64,000 nucleotides of DNA, taken from assembly GCF_900142325.1 (NCBI RefSeq), contig NZ_FRAM01000004.1, positions 248,001-312,000 of the forward strand, read 5' to 3'. This document shows positions 46,543 through 55,098 of this stretch, piece after piece; positions within the stretch are counted from its first letter, which is position 1; every line of letters starts with the position of its first letter. The notes under the pieces are model-generated. The model saw only the letters and a list, made by a program, of their open reading frames with translations. It did no database searches and was not told the origin of the DNA. This DNA is from Epilithonimonas mollis. GTDB taxonomy: Bacteria > Bacteroidota > Bacteroidia > Flavobacteriales > Weeksellaceae. Both the position numbers and the translations under genes were made by a program.

Positions 46543-46902
46543 TTCTGCAAAATTATAAAATGTTTCGCTAAGAATGAGTCCATATTACTTAGAAAAAATA
46601 AAATCTTATTTTCCATATTTGCTTCGTACCTCTGAAATCTTCTGTTAGTTTCTATTAAGGAGTTGAATAGATCAGTGTTGAGAGAACAAAAGCCAATGAT
46701 GTCAATTATTTTTAGTTCCGTCTGCTGATATGATTTATAACACAAATACAGATAAAAAAAATAAAATAAGACAAACATATCTTATTTTAAATATCTTTGT
46801 TTTTATTAATGACTAAAGACAAATTATGCAAAAAATCCTGATCAATCTTTTATCCGAAAAACTGCTGTAAAAATATGGAATCAAAATAATTCTTAATCTT
46901 TT
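46543..46902. other. Divergent intergenic region
   Basis: Three hundred and sixty AT-rich bases between the metal block (leftward) and the nitrite/NO block (rightward). I see the promoter motif at 46781-46799 and a 14-codon leader frame at 46826-46870; a 79-codon frame on the minus strand at 46539-46778 overlaps the start of the small protein gene and looks like chance. Confidence 0.5.
46781..46799 (+). promoter_or_regulatory. Candidate promoter/operator of the porin gene
   Basis: The 13-mer CTTATTTTAAATA (46781-46793) overlaps the start of a perfect -7 box TATCTTTG (46792-46799). The same 13-mer is in the promoter of the rrf2 gene at 57690 (57721-57733). ATATCTT appears twice, 14 bases apart, across it. 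This is my candidate binding site for an Rrf2-family regulator. Confidence 0.5.
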
Positions 46903-48186
46903 ATGATAAAAAAAATAATCATCATATTCTTATTAATATTGATATCCGGAAATATCAGCGCTCAAGTGGACAGCCTGAAAATGAATCTGGATTTGCGAAC
47001 GCGTGCAGAACTTGATAATGGTGTAAGGACGCCTATTATTAAAGGAAAATCTGCAGAAACCACAATTGTTTCAAGGGCAAGATTCGGGATGGATTATTAT
47101 TACAAAAATTTAGAAATATACTTTTCAGCTCAAGACGTCAGAACCTGGGGAGAAACCAATACTACTGCCAGTAAAAATCAAAATTTTATATTAAATGAAG
47201 CTTGGGTAAAATATGAAGTTTCGGAAAAGTTTGCTTTAAAAACAGGTCGGCAAATACTTTCTTATGATAATGAAAGATTGATTGGAGCACTGGATTGGAC
47301 AATGCAGGGACGAAGCTTTGATGCTTTGAAAGGTATTTATAAACTGACTTCAAAATCCACCTTGGAAGCTGCAGTGACTTACAATAACGATGATAATGAT
47401 TTGAATGATCTGCCGGAAAAAGAGATATATAATATTTCAGAATCAGGAGAAGTTACCAAATCTTTACAGATAATTCATTATGATTATTCAGGTAATAAAT
47501 TTCAGTTGACTGCGATTGCAATGAATCAGGTTTTGCAAAATCCTTCAGGAACGCATTATGATATGCTGACGGTGGGAATTAACTCCAAAAAATATTTGGA
47601 AAATTTTGGTTTCTTTGGCTCAATTTATTATCAGACCGGAAAAAACACACTTGCACAGAGTAAAAATGCTTATCAACTTTCAGCAAATATTGATTTTCTT
47701 TTTCATCCGAAATTCAATACTGTTCTAGGTACAGAATGGCTTTCAGGAAGGAGTTACAACACTGCGTCCGATAAAAATAAATCTTTCAGCCCGATGTATG
47801 GAACCAATCATATGTATAATGGTTTTATGGATTTTTTTTATGTCGGAAACAGTCATTTTAACAGTTTCGGACTGAATGATTACTATTTAAAATCAAATCT
47901 GAAATTCAGTCCGAAATCTATCTTGCAAGTCAATTTACACATTTTTTCTTCTAATGGAAAAATGGGTTATTATAAATCAGGAGAAAGGATTTCCTCCTAT
48001 TTGGGTACAGAGCTGGATCTGGTTTGCACCTATAAAATAGGAAAAATAATTACCGCCAATATTGGTCATTCATTTATGTTCTCAGGGAAAAGCATGGAAT
48101 ATCTGAAGAATGTTACAGAACCTAAAAACCTGCAAACCTGGTCTTGGATCGCTATTAAAATTGCACCGAACTTCAGGATCAAATAA
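46903..48186 (+). CDS. Alginate-export-like outer-membrane porin
   Basis: A 427-residue protein with signal peptide (to about residue 20, I-S-A-Q) and a long beta-barrel. The signature G-R-Q-I-L-S-Y-D-N-E-R-L-I-G-A-L-D-W-T-M-Q-G-R-S-F-D-A (about 116-142) belongs to the alginate_exp barrel family found in denitrification loci. It is thought to pass small anions such as nitrate/nitrite or organic acids. The upstream promoter carries the motif shared with rrf2, and the leader is 97 bases long. Substrate is inferred. Confidence 0.8.
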   Translation: MIKKIIIIFLLILISGNISAQVDSLKMNLDLRTRAELDNGVRTPIIKGKSAETTIVSRARFGMDYYYKNLEIYFSAQDVRTWGETNTTASKNQNFILNEAWVKYEVSEKFALKTGRQILSYDNERLIGALDWTMQGRSFDALKGIYKLTSKSTLEAAVTYNNDDNDLNDLPEKEIYNISESGEVTKSLQIIHYDYSGNKFQLTAIAMNQVLQNPSGTHYDMLTVGINSKKYLENFGFFGSIYYQTGKNTLAQSKNAYQLSANIDFLFHPKFNTVLGTEWLSGRSYNTASDKNKSFSPMYGTNHMYNGFMDFFYVGNSHFNSFGLNDYYLKSNLKFSPKSILQVNLHIFSSNGKMGYYKSGERISSYLGTELDLVCTYKIGKIITANIGHSFMFSGKSMEYLKNVTEPKNLQTWSWIAIKIAPNFRIK

Positions 48187-48218
48187 TATTCAGCAATAAA
48201 TTAAAAAAATTAAACAAT

Positions 48219-48237
48219 ACAAAGTTGTTATCTTTGT
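48219..48237 (+). promoter_or_regulatory. -7 box and inverted repeat before rrf2 (48255)
   Basis: ACAAAG and CTTTGT form a perfect 6-bp inverted repeat with a 7-base spacer over the -7 box TATCTTTG (48229-48236). The TATCTTTGTTTT stretch matches that of the porin promoter. Autoregulation is plausible. Confidence 0.45.
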
Positions 48238-48254
48238 TTTACAATTTTTTATAA

Positions 48255-48701
48255 ATGCTGATATTTTCAAACACTTGTCAATACGCCATCAAAGCCTGCA
48301 TCGTACTTGCCAACGAAAGAAAGAGAATTGGAATCAAAGATATTTCTCAAAAAATCGGAACGCCTGTAGCCTTTACCTCCAAAATTTTGCAGCAATTGAC
48401 AAAAAAGCAACTTATCTCTTCCGGGAAGGGAAAAGGCGGCGGATTTTATCTCACCGACGGACAGTTTGAAAACCTTACTATCAAAGACATTTATGAAAAT
48501 TTTGAAGGGAAAGAAGTTTTTACATCATGTCTTTTGGGACTCAAGCAATGTAGTGCCGAGGATCCTTGCCCAATCCATCATTTCGCAGCTGCCATCAAAG
48601 AGAAGGTACTGATTATGTTTCAGTATAAAATCAAAGATCTGATAGATTTCGGAAGCGTGATGCAAGTGATAACAGCAATTTCTCCGCAGGACAATAATTA
48701 A
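48255..48701 (+). CDS. Rrf2-family Fe-S regulator (NsrR-like), copy 1
   Basis: A 148-residue winged-helix regulator. N-terminal winged helix (about 1-70) and Fe-S ligand Cys at 92, 99 and 105 (C-L-L-G-L-K-Q-C and D-P-C-P-I-H). Such spacing is seen in IscR/NsrR proteins that hold [2Fe-2S] or [4Fe-4S] and sense NO or Fe-S status. Both neighbours encode NO-metabolism functions, so NsrR-like is the best guess. It is likely to repress the block until NO damages its cluster. A second copy with identical Cys positions lies at 57259-57690. Confidence 0.9.
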   Translation: MLIFSNTCQYAIKACIVLANERKRIGIKDISQKIGTPVAFTSKILQQLTKKQLISSGKGKGGGFYLTDGQFENLTIKDIYENFEGKEVFTSCLLGLKQCSAEDPCPIHHFAAAIKEKVLIMFQYKIKDLIDFGSVMQVITAISPQDNN

Positions 48702-48718
48702 TCATTAAAAACAAAAAT

Positions 48719-49114
48719 ATGCCCGCAATTTTAATTGAAGTCAGAAAAGATTATAACGAACAGGATGGGATGAAAATTATTGAGGCTGTCCATTCTGCGA
48801 TGGTAAGCGCTTTCCAGATCCCGGCAGAAGATAAAACGATAAGACTTTTAGTTCATCCGCCACATAGATTCGCCGTTTCGCCGACCAAAACCAAACCTGA
48901 ATTATATACTTTAATAAGTATTGATGCATTTTCCGGACGTTCTATCGATGCAAAAAGAAAGCTATTCGGTGAAATTGTTAAAAATTTATCAGAATTAGGA
49001 ATTCCAAAAGACCATATTTTAATCGTCGTCAGAGATAGTAAAAAAGAAAGTTGGGGTGTCCAGGGCGGACAATCCGGATATGATGTGGATCTAGGTTTTA
49101 AAGTCGAAGTTTAA
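48719..49114 (+). CDS. Tautomerase-family protein
   Basis: A 131-residue protein with the tautomerase fold: Pro2 (after Met1 removal the catalytic base), then I-L-I-E-V-R. C-terminal half repeats a similar beta-alpha-beta unit. It belongs to the 4-oxalocrotonate tautomerase-like superfamily. It lies 17 bases after rrf2 and convergent with the membrane protein gene. Whether it takes part in NO defence is unknown. Confidence 0.85.
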   Translation: MPAILIEVRKDYNEQDGMKIIEAVHSAMVSAFQIPAEDKTIRLLVHPPHRFAVSPTKTKPELYTLISIDAFSGRSIDAKRKLFGEIVKNLSELGIPKDHILIVVRDSKKESWGVQGGQSGYDVDLGFKVEV

Positions 49115-49122
49115 AACTGTAT

Positions 49123-50325
49123 TCATTTTAATTTCAATATTTTAAAAAACATTCCTATGGATACCATAATTGCAATCGAAACAAAAAGTAACCAATATCT
49201 TGCACTTAAAAAAGGAATATAAAATACCGAAAAAAAACCTAATAAACCCAGGATCAGCTCATTACAGACAATTCCAAAAACCATTAGTATAATACTTATT
49301 TTCAATATTTTAGTTAAAATAATTTTTGTATGATGTAAAATCAGGCAGATCAAAAACAGGCTGACGCCCATTAATAAAACCAAGTGCAAATAAGCAATCA
49401 CAATATGAATGTTACTGAATGCAAAAGCAGCTAAAACCGGAATTGCCGATAAGCTCTGAAGTATAAATTTCAAAATAAAGGCGAAACCGAAAATGCTGAG
49501 AAGAATTTTCTGAATAGAATTTTGCTTTTTGAAGAGAGTTGTTGTTCTTATCCGGTTCAACAATAAAAATGCTCCAATCAATTGAATAGCAGAAATCAGA
49601 ACGAAAAATCCGTACAGAATCGGGTGCATTTCAATCCACAAAATCGACAAGCCGTAGCCGAAAAAACATGAGAAGAATAGAAGCCAAAAAATGGTTTTGT
49701 TAAATTTTTCCTGGATTTGAATTCCTGAATTTTTTAATAAAATCAAAAATAATCCAATACAGGTGAAAAGAAAAAATCCGTTGTATTGGTAATGCAGATA
49801 AAAATAAGTTGAAGCTTTGAAAAGAATTTCAAAATTGTCTTTTTTGGTTGAAAAGTAAGCTAATCCAAAAATTCCGATCGCTGAAAATGTGGCAAAAAAA
49901 GCACCAGATTTTAACCAGATAATTTCAGGATTTTTATTAGATTTTGTATCAACTAATAAAAAAACAAAGTAGGCAAAACCTGTAAACAACGCAACCGAAG
50001 AGAAAACAATCGATAACCAAAAATAGCCTCCGTAAAGAAATGATATCAGCATTCCGTACGAACATATCTGGTTGGAAATCATTAAATATTGATATTTTGC
50101 AAGGTCTATTTTTGGAAAATTTTCACTTAAATATTTGGTAACAAAAAGAAAAACCGTTGCTGACACCCACCCATAAAATGCGAAATGGGAATGCGATTCC
50201 TGCATAAATTTATGATTAAATCCCGGTAACGAAAAGGCCATGTTATAGCGCATCATCGCACCAATAACCGATACGAGGAAGAAATTGAAAACGCAGACTT
50301 TTACCCAAAATTTAAAGTTTTTCAT
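49123..50325 (-). CDS. Multipass membrane protein resembling heme-copper oxidase subunit I
   Basis: A 400-residue protein with about 12 membrane helices. Helix 2 carries Q-E-S-H-S-H-F-A-F-Y-G-W (His45, His47), helix 6 a Y-L-H-Y-Q-Y-N-G motif (His178), and another helix an I-H-I-V-I-A-Y-L-H pair, reminiscent of the His clusters in heme-copper oxidase subunit I and of NO reductase, but the protein is much shorter than NorB. It is the last of a minus-strand set (RIC, NorZ, hemerythrin, this). It could bind haem and help NO or respiratory chemistry. I do not recognise a precise family; NnrS-like is another possibility. Confidence 0.65.
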   Translation of the reverse strand: MKNFKFWVKVCVFNFFLVSVIGAMMRYNMAFSLPGFNHKFMQESHSHFAFYGWVSATVFLFVTKYLSENFPKIDLAKYQYLMISNQICSYGMLISFLYGGYFWLSIVFSSVALFTGFAYFVFLLVDTKSNKNPEIIWLKSGAFFATFSAIGIFGLAYFSTKKDNFEILFKASTYFYLHYQYNGFFLFTCIGLFLILLKNSGIQIQEKFNKTIFWLLFFSCFFGYGLSILWIEMHPILYGFFVLISAIQLIGAFLLLNRIRTTTLFKKQNSIQKILLSIFGFAFILKFILQSLSAIPVLAAFAFSNIHIVIAYLHLVLLMGVSLFLICLILHHTKIILTKILKISIILMVFGIVCNELILGLLGFFSVFYIPFLSARYWLLFVSIAIMVSIGMFFKILKLK

Positions 50326-50384
50326 ACTGAGAATTAGAATTGTTAATCATCAATTATGATTTCAAAATATTCTTGAACAGAATT

Positions 50385-50837
50385 TCATTTCCAAAATTCA
50401 TCGTGATAAGAATCGTCTTTCTTGTGGCGGATCCGTTCCAATTGATGTCCGATGTCATTCATTTTCTCACCAGAAAGAACTTCTTCCAGATGCGGAAAAT
50501 AATTTCGTTCTTCAAAGCGGATATGACTGCGCAACGCATCAGCAAATGCTTCCAAAACTTTAATATCCTGACTTTGATTTATTCTATTAATCAGCTTTCG
50601 GATTTCGGTATGTTCTTTTTCCATCTGGATCTGGAACATGTTATTTTCCGTTTCGGGAAGAACGATGTCTTCAATTTCGAAATGCCGGCTCAGGTTTTCT
50701 TTCCAGTAATAATTGATGTAATCTTTTATTCTCTCATAGGAAACATTTTTCTTAATTCCCTGATGAATCTTCCAACTGCAAAGTAATCCGAAATGATGAT
50801 CTCTGGACAGTGGGACAAGGTTTCCGTTTCTTTTCAT
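50385..50837 (-). CDS. Hemerythrin-domain protein
   Basis: A 150-residue four-helix protein with the hemerythrin metal ligand spread: H-H in D-H-H-F-G, H-F-E-I-E-D, H-T-E-I-R, and H-I-R-F-E-E-R-N-Y-F. It would hold a di-iron centre and bind O2 or NO. It lies 59 bases downstream of norZ and shares its direction. A NO-binding or iron-delivery job alongside RIC is likely. Its own short 5' gap suggests co-transcription. Confidence 0.9.
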   Translation of the reverse strand: MKRNGNLVPLSRDHHFGLLCSWKIHQGIKKNVSYERIKDYINYYWKENLSRHFEIEDIVLPETENNMFQIQMEKEHTEIRKLINRINQSQDIKVLEAFADALRSHIRFEERNYFPHLEEVLSGEKMNDIGHQLERIRHKKDDSYHDEFWK

Positions 50838-50896
50838 AAGTTAAAATTTAAAAAGAACCGCCACAACAAAAGAGTGGCAGTTCAGGATTAAATTGA

Positions 50897-53143
50897 TTAT
50901 CTTTTATCTTTTAAAGACCAACCGGTTTTGAGTCCGATAATGAAAACAACCAGCAGCATCTCTCCTACTGCCAATAGAATATCACCCGGAACACGCAACC
51001 AACGCAAAGTACTCATCATATCGGTTTGCATAAATTCGGCGGAACGTGCATACCAATAACCTTCTTTAATAGACGCCACAGACTGCATAATTCCTATAGG
51101 CAACAAACTGATGGTAACCATTACCAATAATCCGATATTTGTTAACCAAAACGCCCAACCGATCAGTTTGTCATTCCATTCTCTGTCAGGATACAGTCCT
51201 CTCAACATAAACATCATCAAGCCAATTCCCAGGATTCCGTACACTCCGAACAATGCTGCATGACCGTGAACTGCAGTAGTATTTAAACCTTGAATATAAT
51301 ACAATGCTATCGGTGGATTAATAGCAAATCCGAAAATACCTGCACCGAGGAAATTCCAGAAACACATTGCAATGAAGCAGTAGATCGGCCATTTGTACGC
51401 TTTAATCCATTTGGTAGATTTACTGATCTGATAATTTTGATAAGCTTCAAACCCTATTAAAACCAAAGGCACAATTTCCAGCGCACTGAATGTTGCTCCC
51501 AAAGCCAGAACTGCTGTTGGTGTCGCACTGAAATATAAGTGATGGAATGTCCCTAAAATACCTCCTGCCAGGAAAATAATGGTGGAGAAAAGTACAGCAT
51601 GCGTAGCCGACTTCAATCTTAACAGTCCTAACCTTGTGAATAAGAATGCAGCTACAACAGTTGCAAAAACTTCAAAGAATCCTTCTACCCAAAGATGCAC
51701 CACCCACCATCTCCAATATTCTGCTATGGCCATATGGGTTTGTCTTCCGTACATCAATCCGGCTCCATAAAATAAAGCAATGGCAACTGCAGAAAGGGTA
51801 AATAATAATAACAAATGCCGGTCACCATCTTTCTTTTTCAAGGCTGGAAGAAGCGCTCTTACCATTAAAACTAACCATAGAATTAATCCTACCAGAAGTA
51901 AAATCTGCCAGATTCTTCCCAATTCTACATATTCGTAACCAGAATGTCCCCATAGGAAATTATCTACATAACCTAATTTTTGCATCACACCCAGCCATTG
52001 CCCGGCTAAAGAACCAAAAACTACGATCAATAATGCTCCGAATAAAATATTGACTCCCAACACCTGATATCTCGGCTCGTGACCCGAAACAGCCGGAGCA
52101 ATGTATAATCCTGTTGCCAGCCAGGAAGTTGCGATCCAGAAAATTGCCAATTGTACATGCCAGCTTCGCGAAATAGATTGTGGTAAAAATTCATCCAACG
52201 GGAAACCATAGAATCCGCTTCCTTCGACGCCATAATGCGCCGTGATAACACCTGCAAACATTTGAACCAGGATCAACAACGCCACAACCCAGATGTATTT
52301 TAGAGTAGCACGCATAGAAGGTGTTGGTTTCATATTTCTGAGTGGATCTTCTAACGGAAGTATTTCGCTGATTTCTTCTTCCTTATTTTTAGCGTGATAG
52401 AAAACCAGCAACCCAACGCAACCCAGCAACATCAAGACACTGAAACCGGACCATAAATGCAATGATGGTGGCGGAATATTTCCTATCAATTCATCATGCG
52501 GCCAGTTATTGGTATATGTGATTCCGGTATCTCCGGGACGATCTGTGATACAGACCCAGGCCGCCCAGGAAAAGAAAGCATTCATTTTGGCCATTCTTTC
52601 GTTAGTTTTCACTGTGTTTTTCGGGATGGCATAATGATCCCGAAGCTGACTCATCTCAGCATCATTCATGAATATCTTAGCATAATATTTTGCCAGTTCT
52701 GTATGTACTTTTGCTCTTTCGGGAGAAATTACAATCGTATTGGTGGCATCGTCTAAAGTATTCTTGCGAATTTCTTTTTTCAGAAGAACTTTGTATCTAG
52801 CTTGCTCATCATCTGGAAGATTTTTATAAATTTTCCCGTCTTTTTTCGCCAGCTCATCCAAAAGAAGAAGTGATTCCCGGTGAAGATAATCTGCACTCCA
52901 ATCTGGAGCGATATAAGCGCCATGTCCCCAGATACTTCCAACAGTTTGCCCCCCAATGGATTGCCAGACATTTTGACCATCTTTGATATCTTGCCCGGTT
53001 GCTATAACTGTTCCATCCGTCGTAACCATTTTATCCGGAACAGGCGGAATTTTCCTGTAAATATCTACGCCATAATAAATCAAAACTGCAAATGAACCGA
53101 TAATCACAGCGGCGAGCCAGGTCCATAATTTTTTAGTTGTCAT
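50897..53143 (-). CDS. norZ: Quinol-dependent nitric oxide reductase (qNor)
   Basis: A 748-residue enzyme reducing NO to N2O with quinol. The N-terminal extension (about 1-210) is cytochrome-c-like but lacks a haem c motif, the qNor hallmark. The catalytic domain with 12 helices carries H-L-W-S-G, the H-V-Q-L-A helix (H binds haem), E-Y-W-R-W-W-V-V-H-L-W-V-E, G-T-F-H-H-L-Y-F and V-H-G-H-A-A-L-F-G-V-Y-G, which carry haem b, b3 and the FeB ligands. It lies in the plasma membrane, 14 bases after ric. Together with NirK this gives a nitrite-to-N2O pathway; no N2O reductase is in the window. Confidence 0.96.
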   Translation of the reverse strand: MTTKKLWTWLAAVIIGSFAVLIYYGVDIYRKIPPVPDKMVTTDGTVIATGQDIKDGQNVWQSIGGQTVGSIWGHGAYIAPDWSADYLHRESLLLLDELAKKDGKIYKNLPDDEQARYKVLLKKEIRKNTLDDATNTIVISPERAKVHTELAKYYAKIFMNDAEMSQLRDHYAIPKNTVKTNERMAKMNAFFSWAAWVCITDRPGDTGITYTNNWPHDELIGNIPPPSLHLWSGFSVLMLLGCVGLLVFYHAKNKEEEISEILPLEDPLRNMKPTPSMRATLKYIWVVALLILVQMFAGVITAHYGVEGSGFYGFPLDEFLPQSISRSWHVQLAIFWIATSWLATGLYIAPAVSGHEPRYQVLGVNILFGALLIVVFGSLAGQWLGVMQKLGYVDNFLWGHSGYEYVELGRIWQILLLVGLILWLVLMVRALLPALKKKDGDRHLLLLFTLSAVAIALFYGAGLMYGRQTHMAIAEYWRWWVVHLWVEGFFEVFATVVAAFLFTRLGLLRLKSATHAVLFSTIIFLAGGILGTFHHLYFSATPTAVLALGATFSALEIVPLVLIGFEAYQNYQISKSTKWIKAYKWPIYCFIAMCFWNFLGAGIFGFAINPPIALYYIQGLNTTAVHGHAALFGVYGILGIGLMMFMLRGLYPDREWNDKLIGWAFWLTNIGLLVMVTISLLPIGIMQSVASIKEGYWYARSAEFMQTDMMSTLRWLRVPGDILLAVGEMLLVVFIIGLKTGWSLKDKR

Positions 53144-53157
53144 AATCTTCTTAAATC

Positions 53158-53883
53158 TTAATATTCTGCAGAAAATTCTTTTTCGAGGTTAATGGCTTTA
53201 GGAAAAAGAATATTATTTTCTAAGTGAATGTGTTTGTGAAGATCATTTTCAAAATCCTGAAGCATTGCAAATGTAACCCTGTACGTATTACAGGCGTCTG
53301 CAGGCGGTGTATACTCGTTGGTAAGATCCGCAATTTTTCTTAAGCGCTCCCCTTCAACAGTATGTTCGTGCTTCATCATATTGACAGGATTTTCTACCGT
53401 TCCGAATTGAGGGTGCGGAATGGCTTCATTTGAAATCTTGGCCTTCACCATGTTTTTCACAAAAGGAAAAAGAATCAATTCTTCTTTTTTCATATGCGCT
53501 GCAAGATCGTGTGCCGAACCATCAAAAAGTTCTTTAATTTCAAATAATTCCGGATGACGTCCGCCGTGAACCTTGCATAATTTATCTAAAAACTGCTGGA
53601 GAATCGGCGTTTTTTCTTCTACGTAACGATGATGTGTTTTTTCTACATAATCTGCTAATAGATCCAAAGGCCAGCTGTTGAAATCGATAGAATTACCATC
53701 CGTTTTCGGGAGATTTTCAATATCTGAATAGATTTGATCTTTATCCAAATCCTTAGAACTGCAGGCTTCTTCTATTGTTCTTCCGCCTTTACAGCAAAAG
53801 TCAATACCATATTTTTTAAATATCGCTGCTGTTCTAAAATCTGCCGCTACGATGTCTCCTATAAAGTCTTTCTGTGAATTCAT
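53158..53883 (-). CDS. ric: RIC/ScdA di-iron iron-sulfur cluster repair protein
   Basis: A 241-residue protein that repairs Fe-S clusters after NO or oxidative damage. The N-terminal ScdA_N domain carries F-C-C-K-G-G (Cys30, Cys31); the C-terminal hemerythrin domain has H-H-R-Y-V-E-E, H-G-G-R-H-P-E, H-M-K-K-E-E and H-L-E-N-N-I-L-F. It is the first gene of the ric-norZ-hemerythrin set and starts 198 bases after the cytochrome gene. Its regulation is likely NO-dependent. Confidence 0.95.
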   Translation of the reverse strand: MNSQKDFIGDIVAADFRTAAIFKKYGIDFCCKGGRTIEEACSSKDLDKDQIYSDIENLPKTDGNSIDFNSWPLDLLADYVEKTHHRYVEEKTPILQQFLDKLCKVHGGRHPELFEIKELFDGSAHDLAAHMKKEELILFPFVKNMVKAKISNEAIPHPQFGTVENPVNMMKHEHTVEGERLRKIADLTNEYTPPADACNTYRVTFAMLQDFENDLHKHIHLENNILFPKAINLEKEFSAEY

Positions 53884-53974
53884 AATTTAATACTTTTTTA
53901 TCTTTTATTATTATAAATTTTTTTTCTAAATGTCAATTTCATTATTAAATCGATTTTAATGATGCTTTTTCTCA

Positions 53975-54028
53975 GCATTGCGAAAGGATAAACTACTAAA
54001 TACTAACTACAATGCAAATTCGCAATGC
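53975..54028. repeat. Ten-bp inverted repeat between cytochrome and ric genes
   Basis: GCATTGCGAA (53975-53984) and TTCGCAATGC (54019-54028) are perfect complements separated by a 34-base loop. It lies between the 3' end of the c-cytochrome gene and the ric gene. No T run follows, so a simple terminator is unlikely; it may be a regulatory or long-loop structure. Confidence 0.75.
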
Positions 54029-54081
54029 CCGAAAAAAATAAAGACAGGAATATTCAAATTCCTAATAGTTATTAACCCGAT

Positions 54082-54507
54082 TTATTTCTTTAATGACAAA
54101 ATATATTTCACCATTTTTTGCGCATTTTCTTTGCTCATTCCGGCATGGGCAGTCATTGGAACATCTCCCCAAACGCCTTTTCCACCATCAATGATCTTTT
54201 GAGCCAGATGATCAATATCTGCATCAGTATATTTTGCGGCAACGTCTTGATAGGCCGGCCCAACCAGTTTTGCATCAATTTTGTGACAGGCAAGACAGTC
54301 GGCGCCTTCCACAAGAGACTTACCCGCAGAAATATCGTCTGTCGCAACTGGCTGGTCGGTTGATGGTGGCGGAGACATCGGCGAAGCCTGAGGCTCGTAT
54401 GATGTATTATCCACAATCGGAGGTTTTTCTTTTGGTTCTTCCTCTTTTTTGGAACAGGAAATCTGGAATAAGGACAACATTAAAGTTGCTAAAAATAATC
54501 GTTTCAT
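54082..54507 (-). CDS. c-type cytochrome lipoprotein
   Basis: A 141-residue lipoprotein (lipobox Cys18, Q-I-S-C). Pro-rich linker to about 57, then a single haem c domain with C-L-A-C-H (Cys71, Cys74, His75) and a candidate axial Met in G-D-V-P-M-T-A-H near 120. It is a small class I cytochrome, likely the electron donor to NirK. It follows SCO by 12 bases in the order NirK, FGE-like, SCO, cytochrome. Confidence 0.93.
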   Translation of the reverse strand: MKRLFLATLMLSLFQISCSKKEEEPKEKPPIVDNTSYEPQASPMSPPPSTDQPVATDDISAGKSLVEGADCLACHKIDAKLVGPAYQDVAAKYTDADIDHLAQKIIDGGKGVWGDVPMTAHAGMSKENAQKMVKYILSLKK

Positions 54508-54519
54508 AATTTTCTGATT

Positions 54520-55083
54520 TTATAATTCTATTTGTTTCTTAATTTCTTCGGCAGTAACTTCAATGTTTTCATCCAATCCTTCTTTTTGGAAAGCCATAGT
54601 GCCATCTTTTGTGTAAACAGTAATGATGTTGGAGTGCGAAAACTCAATCGGGGAAATCTCTTTGTATTTGATCGCCATAACGTTAGCCAACTCTCTGGTA
54701 TCATTTTCATTGCTCCGGATGAAAGTCCATTCTTTCTCATCAAACTGATTGGTTTTGAGATAAGCTTTCATCACTTCCGGCGTATCAGTTTCGGGATCGA
54801 TGGAGATTAAAACATATTGGATTTCGTCTGGATTTACCTTCCCAACTTTCCTGGAAATATTTCGCATTTCTGCTGTCAGTTTTGGACAAGCAGTTTTGCA
54901 GGATGTAAAAATCATAGCCGTCACCACAACTTTTCCTTTGAAGTTGATCAACGAAAGCTTTTCTCCATTCTGATTTTCCCATTCAGAATCTACATTGTAT
55001 ATAGAATCCGGCTTTAGAGGTTCAGGGTTTTTACTGCAGGAAAATAAAACCAATGCAGTCAATAAATAAAATAATTTTTTCAT
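54520..55083 (-). CDS. SCO-family copper chaperone/thioredoxin-fold protein
   Basis: A 187-residue lipoprotein (Cys16 in L-F-S-C-S-K) with the SCO core F-T-S-C-K-T-A-C-P (Cys62, Cys66) and a distal His at 150 in E-F-S-H-S-N, together the copper-binding triad of SCO. SCO proteins deliver copper to cytochrome oxidase or nitrite/N2O reductases. In this context it probably supplies copper to NirK. Stop to next start distances are short in the set. Confidence 0.93.
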   Translation of the reverse strand: MKKLFYLLTALVLFSCSKNPEPLKPDSIYNVDSEWENQNGEKLSLINFKGKVVVTAMIFTSCKTACPKLTAEMRNISRKVGKVNPDEIQYVLISIDPETDTPEVMKAYLKTNQFDEKEWTFIRSNENDTRELANVMAIKYKEISPIEFSHSNIITVYTKDGTMAFQKEGLDENIEVTAEEIKKQIEL

Positions 55084-55098
55084 TTTTTCATTCTTAAA

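Noticed and set aside
46539-46778. A 79-codon minus-strand frame before the small paralogue
   Set aside because: Overlaps the gene start and has no recognisable features; likely chance in AT-rich sequence.
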